A stretch of 64,000 nt of DNA from JABDMH01 sp965223105 (GTDB lineage: Bacteria; Bacteroidota; Bacteroidia; Chitinophagales; Saprospiraceae). Shown here one piece after another: positions 17,340 through 26,423 of this stretch. Numbering within the stretch: the stretch's first letter is position 1; each line of letters starts with the position of its first letter. The notes beneath the pieces were generated by a model. The model had not been told where the DNA came from. It did not search any database and saw nothing but the letters and a program-made list of their open reading frames with translations. The stretch lies in the NCBI GenBank assembly GCA_965223105.1, contig OZ244987.1, positions 2,170,001 through 2,234,000 on the forward strand, given 5' to 3'. The position numbers and the translations under genes are program-made.

Positions 17340-17625
17340 TAGGTAAGTGTACTATCTACAAGATAGCGAAAATCGATGATTGCTAAACTGAACAATAGAC
17401 TTTTGATGGTTGAACATACTCTTTTCGTCGCCAATTTGTGAAATCACCTACACTGATTGGATGCGTTTTTTTTCAGTTTTGTTATGGTCAACAGGGCCTT
17501 TTCTCTTGGCTTCACTTTTCGACCTACTATTTGTAGGGACCTCTTTCCGCAGGTTTAGGGCAGTGAAATGTGATCCCGAAAAGTTGGCTTGTCTATAGTC
17601 AAAGAACAAATGCTGAAAATATCGG

Positions 17626-17692
17626 ATCCCTCGATTGGTCATTTTTTGAAGCAGAAGTTACCTCCTGACCAATTCGATTGAATACGAGGGAT
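17626..17692. promoter_or_regulatory. nested inverted repeat in divergent promoter
   Basis: Two sets of perfect arms are nested. ATCCCTCG (17626-17633) pairs with CGAGGGAT (17685-17692). ATTGGTC (17634-17640) pairs with GACCAAT (17667-17673). The left arms are adjacent, while the right arms are separated by 11 bases. It ends 53 bases before the DUF2126 fusion gene. It may be an operator or an RNA structure. Confidence 0.45.
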
Positions 17693-17733
17693 TAATTGCT
17701 GTTGAAGTGCCGAAATTTACACTTGAATTGCAT

Positions 17734-17741
17734 TAGATTTG
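17734..17741 (+). promoter_or_regulatory. TAnnTTTG promoter box abutting start codon
   Basis: TAGATTTG matches the Bacteroidota -7 consensus TAnnTTTG exactly and ends four bases before the ATG at 17746. Transcription would begin at or beside the start codon, giving a leaderless mRNA. No good -33 element is visible, so confidence is moderate. Confidence 0.4.
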
Positions 17742-17745
17742 TGGT

Positions 17746-20700
17746 ATGGGTATGAAAGTAGCTATCAGTCACCACAATATTTACCATTATGCCAAGGCTG
17801 TCAGATTGGGACCCCAGGTAATCAGATTGAGAACGGCTCCACATTCGAGAACCAAGATCCATAGCTACAGTCTCAATATCAAACCCGGTGATTATTTTAT
17901 CAACTGGTTACAGGATCCTTTTGGCAATTATCAAGCCCGAGTTGTATTCCCTGAATTGGTGCACGAATTTCGAATTCAGGTTGAGATTATTGCTGATCTT
18001 GTCGCCTTTAATCCCTTTGATTTTTTTCTAGAGGAGAGTGCTCAAAAATTTCCATTTACTTACAATTCAGCATTAAAAAAGGAACTTTCGCCATATTTAG
18101 AAATTACCGAAGCTGGACAGAAGTTGCTTTCTCTGTACAACGATTGTAAGCGCTTTGTCCATACGGGTACCGTCGATTTTCTGGTGTCATTAAATCAGGA
18201 AGTCAATCGCAGGATTCAATACACCATACGGATGGAACCGGGTGTTCAATCTTGTGAAGAGACGCTGGATAAAAGTCTAGGAAGTTGTAGAGATTCTGCT
18301 TGGCTCATGGTCAACCTACTTCGTCATTTCGGTTTGGCTTCGAGGTTTGTTTCTGGTTATTTGGTACAACTTAGCCCAGATGAACCCGAGGAAGTTGAGA
18401 AGGGATTGCATGATGACTTTACTGACCTTCACGCCTGGGCTGAAGCTTATGTTCCTGGGGCTGGCTGGATTGGGCTTGATGCCACGAGCGGCCTCTTTGC
18501 AGGAGAAGGACACATCCCTTTGGCTTGTACGCCTCATTTCAGTAGTGCCGCACCGATTACTGGGTTGCTGGAGCCGGTTGGAGTAGAATTTACCTTTGAA
18601 AACAGGGTGGAGAGGATTCAAGAAGATCCCAGACCAACAAAACCCTATTCTGAACAAGAGCTTTCCGATATCCTGGCTCTGGGTGAGGAGGTGGATCAGA
18701 GACTTGAGGAGGCCGATGTACGACTTACCATGGGAGGAGAACCAACTTTTATTTCCAAGGGAGACATGGAATCTGACCAATGGAACACAAAGGCGGATGG
18801 CAAGGATAAGCGGCAAAAGGCATTATCCTTGGCGAAAGGCCTGCGAAGCCAATTTTCCAAGGGTGGATTTATTCATTTTGGACAAGGTAAGTGGTACCCT
18901 GGAGAGGCCATTCCCAGGTGGCAATACACCTTATACTGGAGGAAAGATCAAGAGCCCATCTGGAGAAATGATCAACTGATCGGTGACCCTAATCGTAAAG
19001 GGTCATATACGGACGCAGACCTAAAAAAGTTTGTCGATTTATTATGCGATAAGATGATGATAGCCAGAGAGTTCGCTCTGCCGGCCTATGAAGATAAATT
19101 TTATTACTTGTGGGAAGAAAACTGCTTGCCGACTGAATTTGATATGCAGCAAGAGCTGGCAAATGAAGACAGATCCTCGACGCTTAGTATCCAACGGCAG
19201 ACGTTACTCCATCTCCTGCGTCAGGGTTTTGAAGAGACGGCAGGCTATGTATTGCCTCTGCGCTGGGACTATGTTGGCCGGGGGTGGCAAACCTGTCTTT
19301 GGAAGTTCAGGCGCAAACACCTGTTCTTACTTCCCGGAAATTCACAAATGGGTTTGCGTTTGCCGCAGGATCGAATTGATCAAGTGACTGAAGATATCCA
19401 TGATGTCGTTTTGCCAACGGACCCCATTGAGCAACCCGACCAATTGCCGTCGAGAAAGGATTTAGCCAACTTCTACTTGGCTCAATCCTCAAGAAAGTCG
19501 AGCGTGGCTTCGAAAACCTTCACCACCGCTCTATGTCTTTATCTTGAACACGGTTCTTTACACTTGTTCCTCCCTCCACTTGACGAATTCGAACATTTCC
19601 TTCATCTCATTTATGTGATCGAGACTGTGGCCGAACAACTACATATGGCCGTAGTCATTGAGGGCTATCAACCACCATTTCACAAGAGAGTACATAAACT
19701 GGTGGTGGCTCCAGACCCAGGGGTGATCGAAGTGAATATTCATCCTGCTCAAAATTGGAATGAATTAGTTAAAAACTATCGGATCTTATTTTCGGAGGCC
19801 AAACATGCTGGATTGAGTACAAACAAATTTGACATTGATGGCAAGCATACCGGTACAGGTGGAGGCAATCACATTACCTTGGGAGGCGTTCGCCCAGAGG
19901 AAAGCCCATTACTTAGGCGACCAGACTTGCTTCGCTCAATGTTAACCTTCTGGCAAAACCATCCCAGTCTTTCTTATTTGTTTGCATCCTCATTCATCGG
20001 GACTACCAGTCAGGCTCCACGGCTTGACGAAGGTCGGCCGGATATGATTTACGAACTTGAAATTGCGTTTAAGGAGCTGGACAAGTATAAGAAACCACCT
20101 TTCTGGCTGGCTGACCGCCTGTTTCGAAACCTTTTGACTGACATCACCGGCAATACCCACCGTGCTGAGTTTTGCATCGATAAATTATTTAATCCTGAAT
20201 CTTCCACAGGAAGATTGGGTATTCTCGAACTCCGTGGATTCGATATGCCTCCGCATGAGCATATGAGTCTGGTGCAGCTTCTTTTGATTCGTTGCCTGGT
20301 AAGTGCTTTCTGGGATGAACCATATCGAGAGTCAGTGATCAATTGGGGGACAGATCTACACGATAAATTCATGCTTCATCACTTCGTCAGTGAAGATATT
20401 TTCGAGGTAGTGGAATATTTGCGAAGGAAGAACATAAAGTTTGATTATGATTGGCTGAGGGTCTTCAGAGATTTTAGATTTCCCGTATATGGGTCAGTCA
20501 TCGTCAATGGGGTTCAACTGACCCTTCGTGGAGCACTTGAACCATGGATTGTGCTCGGTGAAGAAATGACCAGCTCCGGTACATCTCGTTATGTTGACTC
20601 ATCAATCGAAAGACTGGAAGTGAGTGTGCAAGATTTTCACCCTGAACGTTACCTGATCTTGTGCAATGGAATTGAGGTGCCCCTGATGGGTACTGATCAA

Positions 20701-21096
20701 GAGGGAAAATGGGTTGCTGGGATTCGATACAAAGCCTGGGCTCCACACTCAGCACTGCATCCGACCATCGGTGTCAATTCTCCTCTGGTGTTCGATGTCT
20801 TTGACAAGTGGAACAATCGATCGATAGGTGGTTGTACCTATCATGTTGTACATCCAGGAGGGCGGAATTATGAGACATTTCCTGTCAATCCATTGGAAGC
20901 AGAAGGCAGGCGAGCTTCTCGATTTTGGGATTTCAATCACAGCCCAAAATCCAATGTGCAAATTGCACCCCAATCGTCTACTGGCAGGTCAGGCAATTAT
21001 CTCACTCCACATCGTCAAGTTAAAGAAGGATTGACTCCCAAAAAATTGCCAGTGAGCAACGAATTTCCGCATACGCTTGATCTGAGGAGATCTTAG
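17746..21096 (+). CDS. transglutaminase-DUF2126 fusion protein
   Basis: An intact 1116-residue fusion. Residues 1 to about 300 are a transglutaminase-like domain with the full triad: Cys181 in GSCRDSAWL, His229 in DLHAWAEAYVPG and Asp245 in WIGLDATSG. From about residue 325 onward is DUF2126, opening with LTMGGEPTFIS and including GQGKWYPGE, GTGGGNHITLGG and LELRGFDMPPHEHM. The whole architecture is the COG4196 type. It is associated with circularly permuted ATP-grasp, alpha-E and Anbu genes, which lie divergently here. The likely role is peptide ligation or cleavage in a cytoplasmic tagging or peptide-synthesis system. A second start (ATG 17752) is possible. Confidence 0.9.
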   Translation: MGMKVAISHHNIYHYAKAVRLGPQVIRLRTAPHSRTKIHSYSLNIKPGDYFINWLQDPFGNYQARVVFPELVHEFRIQVEIIADLVAFNPFDFFLEESAQKFPFTYNSALKKELSPYLEITEAGQKLLSLYNDCKRFVHTGTVDFLVSLNQEVNRRIQYTIRMEPGVQSCEETLDKSLGSCRDSAWLMVNLLRHFGLASRFVSGYLVQLSPDEPEEVEKGLHDDFTDLHAWAEAYVPGAGWIGLDATSGLFAGEGHIPLACTPHFSSAAPITGLLEPVGVEFTFENRVERIQEDPRPTKPYSEQELSDILALGEEVDQRLEEADVRLTMGGEPTFISKGDMESDQWNTKADGKDKRQKALSLAKGLRSQFSKGGFIHFGQGKWYPGEAIPRWQYTLYWRKDQEPIWRNDQLIGDPNRKGSYTDADLKKFVDLLCDKMMIAREFALPAYEDKFYYLWEENCLPTEFDMQQELANEDRSSTLSIQRQTLLHLLRQGFEETAGYVLPLRWDYVGRGWQTCLWKFRRKHLFLLPGNSQMGLRLPQDRIDQVTEDIHDVVLPTDPIEQPDQLPSRKDLANFYLAQSSRKSSVASKTFTTALCLYLEHGSLHLFLPPLDEFEHFLHLIYVIETVAEQLHMAVVIEGYQPPFHKRVHKLVVAPDPGVIEVNIHPAQNWNELVKNYRILFSEAKHAGLSTNKFDIDGKHTGTGGGNHITLGGVRPEESPLLRRPDLLRSMLTFWQNHPSLSYLFASSFIGTTSQAPRLDEGRPDMIYELEIAFKELDKYKKPPFWLADRLFRNLLTDITGNTHRAEFCIDKLFNPESSTGRLGILELRGFDMPPHEHMSLVQLLLIRCLVSAFWDEPYRESVINWGTDLHDKFMLHHFVSEDIFEVVEYLRRKNIKFDYDWLRVFRDFRFPVYGSVIVNGVQLTLRGALEPWIVLGEEMTSSGTSRYVDSSIERLEVSVQDFHPERYLILCNGIEVPLMGTDQEGKWVAGIRYKAWAPHSALHPTIGVNSPLVFDVFDKWNNRSIGGCTYHVVHPGGRNYETFPVNPLEAEGRRASRFWDFNHSPKSNVQIAPQSSTGRSGNYLTPHRQVKEGLTPKKLPVSNEFPHTLDLRRS

Positions 21097-21148
21097 TCTT
21101 AATCAAATCCATGGTGTTGTCCAGGAAGTCCGTGGGACAACAGGATAA

Positions 21149-23041
21149 TCACTCACCAGATAGCAATACTTCAATTTTTCCCTTACCTCCTTCAAATAAA
21201 TAATTTGGCAAGCGAAGCTCAAGTCGTTTTAACCCGGTGATCTTACGATCTAACTCAAGTGGTGGTGGATCCAATGAAATAACCGAAAAAGTTAACCCGG
21301 GGTGGGAGACTTGCCGAACCTGCAGTTTTTTGCCATCCTGGTGAAGTGTAACGCCACCGGCAATCAACTCAACATCAGCTGTAGTCATCAGTTGCCAATA
21401 CACTGATTTCGTTGAATCGGTCAAAACCAATTCATCGACAATCGACAATGATCGATCCCCTACTTTGGTAAAACTTCGCTTGGCACTTTCCAACTGACCT
21501 TTGAACACTGGAGCCATATCCAGAGTGGCACTTGGATTTGGTCCACCTGAAAAGTCAGCGATCGTTGCCATCCCATCTACCACGTGCAGTTGTTCATTAA
21601 CCGTCAAGGTGCTGTGGCCAAAATTGTTCTTAGTGAGCAAGGTCCAGCGTTCACATTCTTGGCATCTCCCCCAGAGGTGAAATCCCGTTTTTTCCAAAGC
21701 ATGGTATCCTTGATTACCGGGATCCACGACCCAGCGCACACCATCCAACTCCAAAATAAAGGATCCGGCATCCATGTTACCATGATTGACACTGCCGCGA
21801 CCGCCCTTGCCACCAAAATAAAAGCTACCTGGGTCACCCTCTGAGCCGGTAAAAATTACGATGGGATTGGCCCCTTTTCCCATCCAAGCGGTTGGCAATG
21901 GTTTTTGGGTTGTTTCTGTGAATTGTGATAACCAGACCAGTCCTGGACCAGCGATCCGTGACAGTTTACCCATATCCCCTGCAGGTCTTAAGAATCGCTC
22001 CCGCTCTAAATAAGTGGCATTGCCGGTGTGTGTGGCAAACCAGGCCAACACAATGTCTCCATTTTCTCCACGCCGGTCTCCGCAGTCGGCAAAATTGTAA
22101 TACCACCCTGATGGTGCATTGCAGAGTACGCGAAAATCAGCACTCTCAAGAAAAGCTGGATATTGAGCCAAACCAAAGTCAGATCCAAATGCACTTTGGA
22201 GCATAGAAGAAGTCAGGACAGTGAAACTTGTGCCGTAGGCCCAATAAGTGGATCCCTCGGGGTAAACTCCATTGGGTCCGTATTCATCCATCGCATGAGG
22301 GATACCATCCAGCGCTCGATGTATGGTCGTGGCCGCCAGCTCAGGATCTTCCTCGGCTATAACAATCGAAGCGGCTATCATCCCACCATGGCATACCTGA
22401 TTCCAATTGTTGTTTCCCTTGATCCATCCTACATTCCCCTTCGCATTATAACTCGGTTTGATGCCCTTTTCAATAATGGCCTTCTTAGCCAGTTCTACGG
22501 TTTCTTCCGGCAGACTTTCACCTACCCAATCTATCGCCAATGCTACGGCTAGCGACATCTCAGCGACGTCAAGGTAATGACTGGGATTCCAGTCTGAGAA
22601 ATGACATACTGCACCTACTTCATCATTAATCCGGTCGAGAATCACTGCATCACCCTCCATACTGTAAACCATTCCCAAGATCCCCATTCGATAGAGCATC
22701 TCCCTGGATACTGAAAGCAAGCGTCGGCCAACTTGAATCCTTTCGAGCAGCGGCTCTTCGAGGATCATTTTTGCGTTCAATTTAATCGCTGCGTAATAGT
22801 TCTTAACCATGGGATCTGACTGGATTTTTGCTTGCAAGTCCTGTCGAAGTTCTGGAGTGAGGATCAATCGCGGTTGTTCGGATCGAAGATGGGCTTGCAG
22901 GTATTCAACAGTCATAGGGTTTTCCAGCTTACTTGAATCCATGTTGGGATAGATCGCATCCCTAGCAAAAGCTAGGAGTGGATTCCATACAGAAGCCATG
23001 ATGATCAGTACCGGTACAATGGTTTTTATTTGCTTTCCCAT
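21149..23041 (-). CDS. heparinase II/III-type polysaccharide lyase
   Basis: A 630-residue secreted enzyme with a signal peptide (residues 1-26, ending near LLAFA). The N-terminal half is an alpha/alpha-toroid, with NNWNQVCHGGM as its conserved block. The C-terminal heparinase II/III domain contains VNHGNMDAGSFILELDG followed by VVDPGN. This resembles lyases that cleave uronic-acid polysaccharides by beta-elimination in the periplasm or outside the cell. It lies downstream of a SusC/SusD pair and a T9SS-sorted protein on the same strand, consistent with a polysaccharide utilisation locus. The substrate (glycosaminoglycan, alginate or other) is not determined. Confidence 0.86.
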   Translation of the reverse strand: MGKQIKTIVPVLIIMASVWNPLLAFARDAIYPNMDSSKLENPMTVEYLQAHLRSEQPRLILTPELRQDLQAKIQSDPMVKNYYAAIKLNAKMILEEPLLERIQVGRRLLSVSREMLYRMGILGMVYSMEGDAVILDRINDEVGAVCHFSDWNPSHYLDVAEMSLAVALAIDWVGESLPEETVELAKKAIIEKGIKPSYNAKGNVGWIKGNNNWNQVCHGGMIAASIVIAEEDPELAATTIHRALDGIPHAMDEYGPNGVYPEGSTYWAYGTSFTVLTSSMLQSAFGSDFGLAQYPAFLESADFRVLCNAPSGWYYNFADCGDRRGENGDIVLAWFATHTGNATYLERERFLRPAGDMGKLSRIAGPGLVWLSQFTETTQKPLPTAWMGKGANPIVIFTGSEGDPGSFYFGGKGGRGSVNHGNMDAGSFILELDGVRWVVDPGNQGYHALEKTGFHLWGRCQECERWTLLTKNNFGHSTLTVNEQLHVVDGMATIADFSGGPNPSATLDMAPVFKGQLESAKRSFTKVGDRSLSIVDELVLTDSTKSVYWQLMTTADVELIAGGVTLHQDGKKLQVRQVSHPGLTFSVISLDPPPLELDRKITGLKRLELRLPNYLFEGGKGKIEVLLSGE

Positions 23042-23189
23042 GGTTTGAAGATTAAGGATTTCAATTGGAAAATATCATATTTTCTTTCAATGAACAACGC
23101 GAGATAAGAAATGAAAATTCATTCGGTTTTCTTGGGATAGATTTTTAGGAATCTGGCAAGAAGACGTATTGTCATAATGACCGTCCAGG

Positions 23190-24500
23190 TTATTCGATCT
23201 TAATCACCCCTTCTCGTACCCTTTGGTTTTGATGCAATAGTTCAATGATGAACATACCAGCGGACATGTTTCCCAGATCAATTTGATCTTGTATTACAAT
23301 GCCATGTGCCATCAAACGTCCTGCTGTATCGGTTACATTGTAACTGGCCCCTTTGTAGGGTCCCCTCTTGATAAAGACAATACCCGATGTCGGATTCGGA
23401 AAGAAGATGTTGTCACTTCTCAATCCGGGAGTGCTGTTGGGACCTCCTCTTGGGCAAGTACTGAGTATTTCTTCAATGTTTAGGCAGCCTTCCGCGGTCA
23501 TCAGGATGGCGACGGTGCCAGTTTCTTCTCTCAGATAATCACAGATACTGGTTACTGAGCAATCGCTCAGTTCAGGAGATGACAAAAGGGCCAAATCAGC
23601 TATCCCGCGATGATCGATGCTGTCAAGGCCTGAGAGGGATCGGATACTGGGGTTGTTAAAAAGCTGAAGGATACCCTCCATTTTTCTCATTTGACGCAAG
23701 CCGGTAAGATCGATAAGAGATTGATTATTGGCGATCAACAGGTTGCCTCCAATCGAGATCAGATTCTCCAGCCCATTCAAGGATTCTAGCTCCGGATTAT
23801 TGTCAAACATCAAGCTACGTCCAATCTTAGTAAGACCAGCAAGCGACTGCACGGATTGCAAAGTGAGGTTGTCCTTGATGAAGAGTTCTTGACCGACCGC
23901 TTCCAGATTCTCGAGACCCTCTAGATTGAGCAAACTAGCATTGCTGGTAATGATCAGGTGCTCACCAACGTACTGCAGGGCCTTTAATCCCTCGAGACTA
24001 ACCAACAGGTCGTTGTCACTGATTGACAGGTCGCCCAGTATTTGGGTAATCTGATCGAGTCCCAGCACACTTTGAAGCGATAGATTATTGGCTATCCGGA
24101 GACTTTGTGTAACTGTAGCAAGGGATTTAAGGGCTTGCAGATCTTGCAGTGAAGCGTTAGCGGTAATCTGAAGGCTCTTGACTGCTATCACTTGGTCAAG
24201 ACCTTGCAGGTCAACTAAATTTCTGTTTCCATTGATGATTAAAGCCCCTTGAATATTGGTGATTTGGCTCAGGCTTTTCAGAGAGACGATCGAGCCTGCA
24301 CTTTTTTCCTCGATCTTTACATCTCCAGCGACGCTCTTGCAAAGCGGATGTCTCAGGGCAAAATCATCAATCTCTTCTTGTGTGGTCAGGGACAACTCTT
24401 CGATCACACAGGACTGTGCAAGGATTAGTGTTGAAATGATCTGGGTGAGTAAAAGTACCAGATAAGCCCTTGTCAAGATTCTGATCATATTGCCTGCCAC
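23190..24500 (-). CDS. T9SS-sorted leucine-rich repeat / receptor L-domain protein
   Basis: A 436-residue secreted protein. It starts with a signal peptide (through about residue 28, LILAQ; ATG 24488 is an alternative start). Residues 60 to about 320 hold around ten repeats of roughly 23 residues with the pattern L.SL.GL..L..IG..L.I..N, as in receptor L-domains. The last 75 residues (FFPNPTSG...VTDTAGR...GMFIIEL) form a type IX secretion sorting domain. It should therefore be exported and attached to or released from the cell surface, where it may bind glycan or protein. It lies between SusD and the heparinase gene. Confidence 0.85.
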   Translation of the reverse strand: MAGNMIRILTRAYLVLLLTQIISTLILAQSCVIEELSLTTQEEIDDFALRHPLCKSVAGDVKIEEKSAGSIVSLKSLSQITNIQGALIINGNRNLVDLQGLDQVIAVKSLQITANASLQDLQALKSLATVTQSLRIANNLSLQSVLGLDQITQILGDLSISDNDLLVSLEGLKALQYVGEHLIITSNASLLNLEGLENLEAVGQELFIKDNLTLQSVQSLAGLTKIGRSLMFDNNPELESLNGLENLISIGGNLLIANNQSLIDLTGLRQMRKMEGILQLFNNPSIRSLSGLDSIDHRGIADLALLSSPELSDCSVTSICDYLREETGTVAILMTAEGCLNIEEILSTCPRGGPNSTPGLRSDNIFFPNPTSGIVFIKRGPYKGASYNVTDTAGRLMAHGIVIQDQIDLGNMSAGMFIIELLHQNQRVREGVIKIE

Positions 24501-24533
24501 CGTCTCGATTTCATCTGGAATAAACTAAAATAA

Positions 24534-24559
24534 CGGAGCCGCAAAGAATTGCGGCTCCG
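24534..24559 (-). terminator. terminator after SusC-SusD pair
   Basis: CGGAGCCGCAA (24534-24544) and TTGCGGCTCCG (24549-24559) form a perfect 11-bp stem with an AGAA loop. Read on the minus strand, the bases following it are T-rich (complement of 24520-24533). It lies between SusD and the T9SS protein gene, so read-through or a separate promoter would be needed for the downstream genes. Confidence 0.7.
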
Positions 24560-24623
24560 AAATCTACTGCTTGTAGTATCCTATGCGTCCGAGCAATACC
24601 GGAGTACTGAAATCAGATCAGTT

Positions 24624-26417
24624 CTACCACCCGGGATTTTGCTTGACGTTGGGATTTTGTGAGATCACACTTAAAGGGATCGGCCATAAGTAGTGCTTGC
24701 CTTCGTCAAACACGGGGCTTTCCCAGTCGGTACCTTTGTAAACATCGATATACGGTACTCCGTCCACTTCGGAGGTTTGAACATTTGCTCCAGGATACCT
24801 TTCGACTGCCGCAGCATCAAAACGAATGCCGAAGTCAGGGGTCTCCAGTTTTTTCCCTTGCCTCCAACGCCGAAGGTCATCGTAGCGGAAACCTTCCATG
24901 AAGAGTTCTACTCGGCGCTCCCTCCGGATCTCTACGATCAATGGTGAAACTCCGTCATTAGCATATCGAGGATCGACAGGGACATTGGCCATATCCAGGG
25001 GTGGCATTCCGACCCTGTTGCGAAGCTGATTGATGGTGAGGTCCAAATCCTCTTGGGTGATGGTTCCAAGTTCAGCTACAGCCTCGGCGTAATTGAGCAA
25101 AGCCTCACCAAAGCGCAAGATAATCGCTGGTGTCTGTGAAGTATTATAGGTTCGATGAGCTGATCCAACTTCATAGACCTTGATGATATGGTAGCCAGTT
25201 TCGATGCGTTGCCCGCCATCCATACCAGTCAAGCGCGGATAAGGCCTAGTATCGAAATTGCCATAATGGTAGAACTCGACATCCTCAGGATGCAGCACAG
25301 TTTGTCGCAATCTGGGGTCCCGATTTACAAAAACATCTTCGATTTGTGCGTCGCCTTGATACAGTGGAGACAATGTAATGGGTAATCCGTCGGTGCAGAG
25401 GTAGTCCTCCACCATACTCTTGGTTGCTCCACCGTTGTAACTGCGGTGGTAACTTTGCACGTGATTGGTGAATATACCGCGCTCATATCGTCGCCAGTAC
25501 ATCACTTCAGGTACGCCGGAGATGTCATCAGGAATCCGGTGAATCGCGTTATAATCATGGTCCGGATCTCCTGTGGAATACAGCTCATATGGACCGTTGT
25601 CGATCAGTTCCTTAGCCGCGTTGGCAGCCTCTTGAAGCCACATTTCGGCTCCGGATCCACCATGGTATTTTTGCCAGGTCCCTTCGAACAGACAAATTCT
25701 GGACTTCACCAGGAGAGCTGCCCAGCGATTGATGCGGCCAGGACCTCCGCCATCTCCCCAATCCTCGGGCAAATGGGTAGTAGCGAAATTTAAATCATCC
25801 AGGACATTGGCCATGACCTCATTTCTCGGTGTACGTGGAGCATCCAGCTCTTCGGAATCGATGTTGAGTTCTCGATCCAGCCAAGGAGCATCACCAAACT
25901 TTGAAACCTTGTCGGCATAAAACCAACCTCGAAACAAACGGGCTTCGGCCTTGTATTGATTTCTAACCTCTTCACTGACGGGTACTTGATCGTAATTGGC
26001 CAGACCAATGTTAATTGTGCGGACAAAAGACCAACCCCCATTGCGATATCCAAACCATTCCGGGCTGGAGGGAACATTATGCTTGCCAGCTCTCACCTGC
26101 TGGTATCGGGTATGTCTGGCGTGCCGGGGAGCAATATTGTCGGTAAACTCATCGAGATACCAAAGGCCCCAACGGTGGCTACTAAACCCATTGTGGTGTC
26201 CCATAAGGATGGGAACGTCATTGTCATTTCTAGCTTGGTCGTAAATCCGGTTGTTGTAAACTCGCATGTCACTTTCCGTGTTCCAGAACGTTTCTGCGCT
26301 GATTTCATCCAAGGGAGCCCGCTCCAGGAAATCATCATTGCAACTTACCAGAATCGCAAGTGTTAGCAAGAGAAATTTATAGCTATGGAATTTATTTTTC
26401 ATTTTATATAGATTCAT
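24624..26417 (-). CDS. SusD/RagB-family nutrient-binding lipoprotein
   Basis: A 597-residue SusD-like outer-membrane lipoprotein. The lipobox LAILVSC places the lipidated Cys at residue 26; ATG 26402 would give a tighter signal peptide. The N-terminal FLERAPLDEISAETFW block, the TPR-like helices and the C-terminal RRERRVELFMEGFRYDDLRRW motif are characteristic. It caps the SusC channel and captures oligosaccharides at the cell surface. It starts six bases after the SusC stop on the minus strand, the usual pairing. A strong terminator follows it. Confidence 0.95.
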   Translation of the reverse strand: MNLYKMKNKFHSYKFLLLTLAILVSCNDDFLERAPLDEISAETFWNTESDMRVYNNRIYDQARNDNDVPILMGHHNGFSSHRWGLWYLDEFTDNIAPRHARHTRYQQVRAGKHNVPSSPEWFGYRNGGWSFVRTINIGLANYDQVPVSEEVRNQYKAEARLFRGWFYADKVSKFGDAPWLDRELNIDSEELDAPRTPRNEVMANVLDDLNFATTHLPEDWGDGGGPGRINRWAALLVKSRICLFEGTWQKYHGGSGAEMWLQEAANAAKELIDNGPYELYSTGDPDHDYNAIHRIPDDISGVPEVMYWRRYERGIFTNHVQSYHRSYNGGATKSMVEDYLCTDGLPITLSPLYQGDAQIEDVFVNRDPRLRQTVLHPEDVEFYHYGNFDTRPYPRLTGMDGGQRIETGYHIIKVYEVGSAHRTYNTSQTPAIILRFGEALLNYAEAVAELGTITQEDLDLTINQLRNRVGMPPLDMANVPVDPRYANDGVSPLIVEIRRERRVELFMEGFRYDDLRRWRQGKKLETPDFGIRFDAAAVERYPGANVQTSEVDGVPYIDVYKGTDWESPVFDEGKHYLWPIPLSVISQNPNVKQNPGW

Positions 26418-26423
26418 GATTCA

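Larger units (their letters stand above)
17340..17745. other. divergent promoter region of amidoligase island
   Basis: No gene is supported; two short antisense frames inside it look random. The region must hold the promoters for the ATP-grasp operon (leftward) and the DUF2126 fusion (rightward). Its right half contains a nested inverted repeat (17626-17692) and a TAnnTTTG box (17734-17741). Confidence 0.5.
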
